Shown: in pieces, positions 60,258 to 64,000 of the stretch
Layout: every line of letters begins with the position of its first letter
Position numbering within the stretch: position 1 is the stretch's first letter
Source: Actinomycetospora callitridis
Lineage (GTDB): Bacteria; Actinomycetota; Actinomycetes; Mycobacteriales; Pseudonocardiaceae
Reading direction: 5' to 3'
Assembly (NCBI RefSeq): GCF_028737265.1
Contig: NZ_JAQZAK010000001.1
Span: forward strand, 620,001 to 684,000
DNA length: 64,000 bases
Translations under genes and position numbers: made by a program
Notes under the pieces: generated by a model
Seen by the model: only the letters and a program-made list of their open reading frames with translations
What the model was told of the DNA's origin: nothing
Database searches by the model: none

Positions 60258-61323
60258 CCCCGCCGACCCCGTGGGCGGACGACGGGTGCGGGCGGGGGTC
60301 TTCCTCACCCATCAGCAGCCGCCGGGCCGCGATCCCCTCGTCGCCCTCGACGAGCAGCTCGGCCTCGTGCGCACCGCTCGAGACGCGGGGATGGACTCGG
60401 TCTTCGCCGGCCAGCACCACCTCGCCGAGTCGATGGCGCACATCCAGCCGCTGCCGTGGCTCGCGCGGCTGGCCGCCGAGGCGGGCGACATGACCGTCGG
60501 CACCGGGATCCACCTGCTCGCCCTGCACAACCCCGTCGACACCGCCGAGGCCTACGCCGGCCTCGACGTCGTGTGCGGCGGCCGGTCGGTGCTCGGGGTC
60601 GGGCTCGGCTACCGGCAGGTCGAGTACGACGCCTTCGGTGTCCCGCCCGAGCAGAAGGTCCGGCGGTTCACCGAGAACCTGCGGATCGTCGAGGCGCTCT
60701 GGCGCGGCGAGGCCGTGTCGGCCGACCTGCCCTGGACGCGCCTCGACGGCGTGCGCACGACGTTCCGCCCCGTGGCCCGGCCATCCCCACCGATGAGACC
60801 GCCGATCTGGATGGCGGCCAACTCCGACGGCGCGGTGCGGCGGGCGGCCCGTCTCGCCGACACGTGGATGATCAATCCGCACGCCACCCGGGCCACCGTC
60901 GCCCGGCAGCTGGAGCTGTTCCGGGCCGAGCGGGAGGGCGCCGGGCGGGGCCCGGTCGACGAGCTCCCGCTGATCCGGGAGGTGTTCTGCGCCCCCACGC
61001 GCGAGCAGGCCCTCGAGCAGGCCATGCCGTACCTGGCGCGGAAGTACGAGGTCTACGCCGACTGGGGCCAGGACCGTGTCATGCCCGGGACGGAGTCGTT
61101 CCGGGTCGGTTACGACGACCTCTCCCGCGATCGTTTCGTGGTGGGGTCTCCGGAGGACTGCACCGCGGCACTCCTCCCGTGGCGCGACGAGCTCGGCGTC
61201 GACCACTTCGTGTTCCGCACCGACTGGGCCGGCATGCCGGTCGAGGCGGCGCGGACCTCGCTCGACCTCCTCGCCCGCGAGGTGGTCCCGGCGCTGCGCG
61301 CGCTCCCCCTCCCGGTTCCCTGA
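60250..61323 (+). CDS. LLM-class (luciferase-like) flavin-dependent oxidoreductase
   Basis: This 357-aa TIM-barrel protein has VFAGQHHLAESMAHIQPLPW, TGIHLLALHNPVDTAEAYAG and VLGVGLGYRQVEYDAFG, typical of bacterial luciferase-like monooxygenases or F420-dependent reductases. Cofactor (FMN or F420) cannot be decided. It could work with or after the RutA-family enzyme encoded next, 24 bases on. Confidence 0.88.
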   Translation: MADPADPVGGRRVRAGVFLTHQQPPGRDPLVALDEQLGLVRTARDAGMDSVFAGQHHLAESMAHIQPLPWLARLAAEAGDMTVGTGIHLLALHNPVDTAEAYAGLDVVCGGRSVLGVGLGYRQVEYDAFGVPPEQKVRRFTENLRIVEALWRGEAVSADLPWTRLDGVRTTFRPVARPSPPMRPPIWMAANSDGAVRRAARLADTWMINPHATRATVARQLELFRAEREGAGRGPVDELPLIREVFCAPTREQALEQAMPYLARKYEVYADWGQDRVMPGTESFRVGYDDLSRDRFVVGSPEDCTAALLPWRDELGVDHFVFRTDWAGMPVEAARTSLDLLAREVVPALRALPLPVP

Positions 61324-61347
61324 CCCCGCAGGAAAGAGAGCTCCCTC

Positions 61348-62400
61348 GTGGACTTCGGCGTCTTCATCCCGATCGGCAACAACGGCTGGCTCATCTCGGA
61401 GAACTCCCCGCAGTACATGCCGACCTGGGAGCTCAACAAGAACGTGGTGCAGGAGGCCGAGCGCCAGGGCTTCGCGTTCGCGCTCTCGATGATCAAGCTG
61501 CGCGGGTTCGGCGGGAAGACCGAGTTCTGGGACCACAACCTCGAGTCGTTCACGCTGATGGCGGGCCTCGCGGCGGTCACCGACCGGATCAAGCTCTACG
61601 CCTCGACCGCGGTGCTGACGCTGCCGCCGGCCCTCGTCGCGCGGATGGCGTCGACGATCGACCAGATCGCGCCCGGCCGCTTCGGCGTCAACATCGTCTC
61701 GGGCTGGGCCAAGGGCGAGTACGAGCAGATGGGCCTGTGGCCCGGCGACGACTACTTCGGCTACCGCTACGACTACTCCACGGAGTACGTGAAGGTCCTG
61801 CGCGACCTGTGGGAGACCGGACGCTGCGACCTCGACGGTCAGTACTTCCAGATGGACGACTGCGTGCTCTCCCCGCAGCCCTCGGGCAAGGTCGACATCG
61901 TCTGCGCCGGGCAGTCGGAGCGCGGGATGAAGTTCTGCGCCGAGTACGGCGACTACAACTTCATCCTCTCGCCCGGGGTGAACAACCCGGAGGTCTACCG
62001 GGAGCCCACCGAGCGCCTGGCCTCCTTCGCCAAGGAGTCCGGCCGCGACGTCCGCTCGCTGCCGCTGTTCATGGCGATCATGGCCGAGACGGACGAGGAG
62101 GCCCACGCGAAGTGGCGCTCCTACAACGAGGGCGCCGACGCCGGAGCGCTCGGCTACATGGCCGACGAGGGCAACGCGGACACGACCGCCGACGGGTCGG
62201 GCACCGCGCGGACGATCAACCTCCCCGAGGGCGCGGTCAACTTCAACATGGCCACCCTCGTCGGCTCCTACGAGTCGGTCGCGCGACAGGTCGACGAGGT
62301 CGCCAAGATGCCCGGCGTGCAGGGGATGATGTTCACCTTCGACGACTTCGAGCAGGGCGTGCACGACTTCGGCACGCGCGTGAAGCCCCTGCTCGGATAG
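61348..62400 (+). CDS. rutA: RutA-family flavin monooxygenase (pyrimidine ring-opening type)
   Basis: This 350-aa LLM enzyme is very close to E. coli RutA by eye: [67 protein letters not shown] and FTFDDFEQG. RutA opens uracil between N3 and C4 using reduced FMN. The other Rut proteins (B, C, D, E, F, G) are not in the window, and the flavin reductase RutF is missing too, so either it borrows a reductase or the substrate is different. GTG 61348 follows AGGAAAGAG. Confidence 0.88.
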   Translation: MDFGVFIPIGNNGWLISENSPQYMPTWELNKNVVQEAERQGFAFALSMIKLRGFGGKTEFWDHNLESFTLMAGLAAVTDRIKLYASTAVLTLPPALVARMASTIDQIAPGRFGVNIVSGWAKGEYEQMGLWPGDDYFGYRYDYSTEYVKVLRDLWETGRCDLDGQYFQMDDCVLSPQPSGKVDIVCAGQSERGMKFCAEYGDYNFILSPGVNNPEVYREPTERLASFAKESGRDVRSLPLFMAIMAETDEEAHAKWRSYNEGADAGALGYMADEGNADTTADGSGTARTINLPEGAVNFNMATLVGSYESVARQVDEVAKMPGVQGMMFTFDDFEQGVHDFGTRVKPLLG

Positions 62401-62411
62401 GACTCCGGTGG

Positions 62412-62438
62412 CGGACCCCGTACCCCCCGCGGGGTCCG
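62412..62438. terminator. Bidirectional terminator hairpin
   Basis: CGGACCCCG pairs with CGGGGTCCG around a 9-base loop, between rutA (ends 62400) and the convergent gene ending at 62456. Confidence 0.7.
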
Positions 62439-62455
62439 TCACCGGGGGCACGGGC

Positions 62456-63040
62456 TCAGGCGCGTTCCTGGGCCGCCAGCACCGCCTCGCGGAACCGCGT
62501 GACGTCGGGGCCGCTGCCGGTCGGGACGTGGCGGGTCGTGCGCCGGGTGGCGCCCAGCGGCGTGCTCGTCACCGTCAGGGCGTCCTTCGGCGGCGCCGGC
62601 GGGCTGCCGTGCGTCCGCCGCTGCATCCCGGCAGGTGGTGTGGCGACCTCGAGCTCGGCGAGCCGGTGGAAGCTGACGCGCGCCGTGGGCCCGATCCTCT
62701 CGCCGCCGTCGTCGCCGCCCTCGCGGTAGGAGATGATCAGCAGCTCGGGCGTCAGGAGCATCTCCACCGTGTGGCGCTCGGTCTGCAGGCCCCGGCCGCC
62801 GGGGCGCGGGCCCAGCGTCTCCTCGTCGGTGCGCAGCCCGTGCGTCGTGTCGGGGAGCGGGTCGCGGTCCAGCCCCCGGAGCTCGGCCTGGGCGCGGATG
62901 AACGCCGCCATCGCGGGCGGGAGCTCCTCGACCGCGAGGGGCCGGGGCGTCAGGTTGCGGGCGGCCACGGCGATCACGTTGCTGCAGCCGGGGGCGGGGG
63001 TCAACGCCGGAGCGTCCGCACGCCCGGCGACGCCGTTCAC
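62456..63040 (-). CDS. Unrecognised protein of 194 aa
   Basis: No family was recognised. Codon use (G/C at third positions) supports coding. Residues 20-110 look most structured (VAVAARNLTPRPLAVEELPP, HTVEMLLTPELLIISYREGG). A repeated Thr-rich beta pattern follows, and the protein ends with a helix VTRFREAVLAAQERA. The strand-rich body followed by a C-terminal helix resembles a PH-like fold, but this is only impression. No signal peptide. GTG 63040; a shorter start at residue 44 is possible. Confidence 0.65.
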   Translation of the reverse strand: MNGVAGRADAPALTPAPGCSNVIAVAARNLTPRPLAVEELPPAMAAFIRAQAELRGLDRDPLPDTTHGLRTDEETLGPRPGGRGLQTERHTVEMLLTPELLIISYREGGDDGGERIGPTARVSFHRLAELEVATPPAGMQRRTHGSPPAPPKDALTVTSTPLGATRRTTRHVPTGSGPDVTRFREAVLAAQERA

Positions 63041-63074
63041 CGATCTGCCGGACGCGATGGACCGGGCTGCAGTA

Positions 63075-63103
63075 TGTGACAGGCTTCACCGCTGCCTTAC
63101 TCT
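63075..63103 (+). promoter_or_regulatory. Candidate serA promoter (leaderless)
   Basis: TGTGAC, a 17-base spacer and TACTCT, then six bases to the GTG at 63110, fit a leaderless transcript. Confidence 0.45.
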
Positions 63104-63109
63104 CGGAGT

Positions 63110-64000
63110 GTGAAGGCGCTGCTCCTGGAGAACATCCATCCCGTGGCCGCGGATGCGTTCCGTGCCCAGGGTGTCGACGTCGACGCGCGTTCGGGCGCGA
63201 TGAGCGGGCCCGAGCTGGCTGATGCCCTGTCCGGGGTGTCGGTGCTCGGGATCCGGTCGAACACCACGATCACCCCCGACGTGCTGGAGGCCGGCAAGGA
63301 TCTGCTGGCCGTGGGGTGCTTCTGCATCGGTACCAACCAGGTCGATCTGGGTGCGGCGGCCGAGCGCGGGGTGGCGGTGTTCAACGCCCCGTTCTCGAAC
63401 ACCCGCAGTGTCGTGGAGCTGGTGCTCGGGGAGATCATCGCGCTGGTCCGGCGCCTTCCCGAGAAGAACGCGCGCATGCACGAGGGCATCTGGGACAAGT
63501 CCGCCCGGGGCAGCCACGAGTTCCGTGGCCGGACCCTGGGGATCGTGGGCTACGGCAACATCGGCACCCAGTTGTCGAACATCGCCGAGGCGGTCGGGCT
63601 GCGGGTGATCTTCTTCGACACCGCCGACCGGCTCGCGCACGGCAACGCCCGCAAGGTCGAGTCACTGGAGGCGTTGCTGGCCGAGGCCGACATCGTGAGC
63701 CTGCACGTGGACGGGCGGCCGGGGAACGCGGGCCTGTTCGGCGCCGAGCAGTTCGCGTTGATGAAGCCGCGGTCGATCTTCATCAACGCCTCGCGCGGCA
63801 TGGTGATCGACGACGAGTCGCTGCGGGAGCACCTGCTCTCGGGCCACATCGCCGGGGCGGCCCTCGACGTGTTCCCGATCGAGCCCAAGGCCCAGGGCGA
63901 CGTCTTCGAGTCGCCCCTGCGTGGGCTGGACAACGTGATCCTGACCCCGCACGTCGGCGGGTCCACCCAGGAGGCGCAGGAGGAGATCGGCGGCTTCGTC
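63110..64000 (+). CDS. serA: D-3-phosphoglycerate dehydrogenase, 5' part
   Basis: The gene runs off the window, with 297 codons present. It is the first enzyme of serine synthesis, and its product feeds glyA elsewhere in the window. It has LLAVGCFCIGTNQVDLGAAA, the NAD motif GIVGYGNIGTQLSNIAEAVG, catalytic Arg in INASRGMVID, and the catalytic His in LTPHVGGSTQEAQ. The sequence follows the short E. coli type rather than the long mycobacterial type. The C-terminal ACT domain expected for it would lie beyond base 64000. The start at 63110 matches the conserved beginning. Confidence 0.95.
   Translation, partial: MKALLLENIHPVAADAFRAQGVDVDARSGAMSGPELADALSGVSVLGIRSNTTITPDVLEAGKDLLAVGCFCIGTNQVDLGAAAERGVAVFNAPFSNTRSVVELVLGEIIALVRRLPEKNARMHEGIWDKSARGSHEFRGRTLGIVGYGNIGTQLSNIAEAVGLRVIFFDTADRLAHGNARKVESLEALLAEADIVSLHVDGRPGNAGLFGAEQFALMKPRSIFINASRGMVIDDESLREHLLSGHIAGAALDVFPIEPKAQGDVFESPLRGLDNVILTPHVGGSTQEAQEEIGGFV

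Overview
The window is about 64 kb of very GC-rich DNA (third codon positions almost all G or C, frequent GTG starts, 4-bp ATGA/GTGA gene overlaps, leaderless start sites). The core gene order argS-lysA-hom-thrC-thrB-rho / rpmE-prfA-prmC-tsaC-glyA-wecA-atp operon is the one seen in mycobacteria and Pseudonocardiaceae. The ATP synthase b and delta subunits are separate here, not fused as in mycobacteria. I infer a Pseudonocardia-like member of the Pseudonocardiales; the genus is not proven.

Layout. (1) 1-8530: 3' end of a siderophore-type NRPS locus. It holds a truncated NRPS (partial C, A-PCP-C-A-PCP-TE), a convergent siderophore-interacting flavin reductase with a His-rich tail, and a divergent DHA2-type MFS exporter. 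A candidate iron box lies between the last two. (2) 8532-24744: accessory and housekeeping mixture. It includes a 50-residue Cys/Trp protein, a GNAT, an AraC-VOC-UvrA-like operon, an Ada-like zinc protein coupled to a 2-oxoglutarate oxygenase, a MerR regulator divergent from 2,2-dialkylglycine decarboxylase, two amphi-Trp proteins, DUF488 and an L,D-transpeptidase. It also includes a LysR-controlled alcohol dehydrogenase plus formaldehyde-activating-enzyme homologue, a TetR with two operators, DoxX, tRNA-Arg(CCG) and a ketol-acid reductoisomerase-like protein. (3) 24913-35933: coupled DUF3105/DUF305 genes, then argS, the aspartate-family amino acid genes lysA-hom-thrC-thrB, and rho with a structured leader and a long disordered insert. 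(4) 36032-39126: a block between rho and rpmE (SRPBCC protein, nitroreductase, PaaK-like adenylate-forming enzyme) that I infer was inserted. (5) 39134-53482: rpmE behind a SigR-type promoter, prfA, prmC, tsaC, glyA, wecA and a complete F1Fo ATP synthase operon. Its alpha and gamma subunits carry unusual acidic extensions. (6) 53487-62400: a GntR/FadR-type regulator and two transcription units encoding MaoC hydratase, CoA-transferase, acyl-CoA dehydrogenase, an AtzG-like small protein, an amidase, an MmgE/PrpD protein, an LLM flavin enzyme and a RutA-family monooxygenase. The same 17-bp operator sits in the spacer of both promoters. (7) 62456-64000: an unrecognised protein and the 5' part of serA.

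The strongest candidates for undescribed biology are the GntR-controlled catabolic regulon, which joins ring-opening (RutA) and amide hydrolysis to CoA-thioester chemistry without the rest of the Rut pathway; the ADH plus Fae-like pair; the Ada-like/2OG oxygenase pair; and the exaggerated acidic tail and loops on the ATP synthase.
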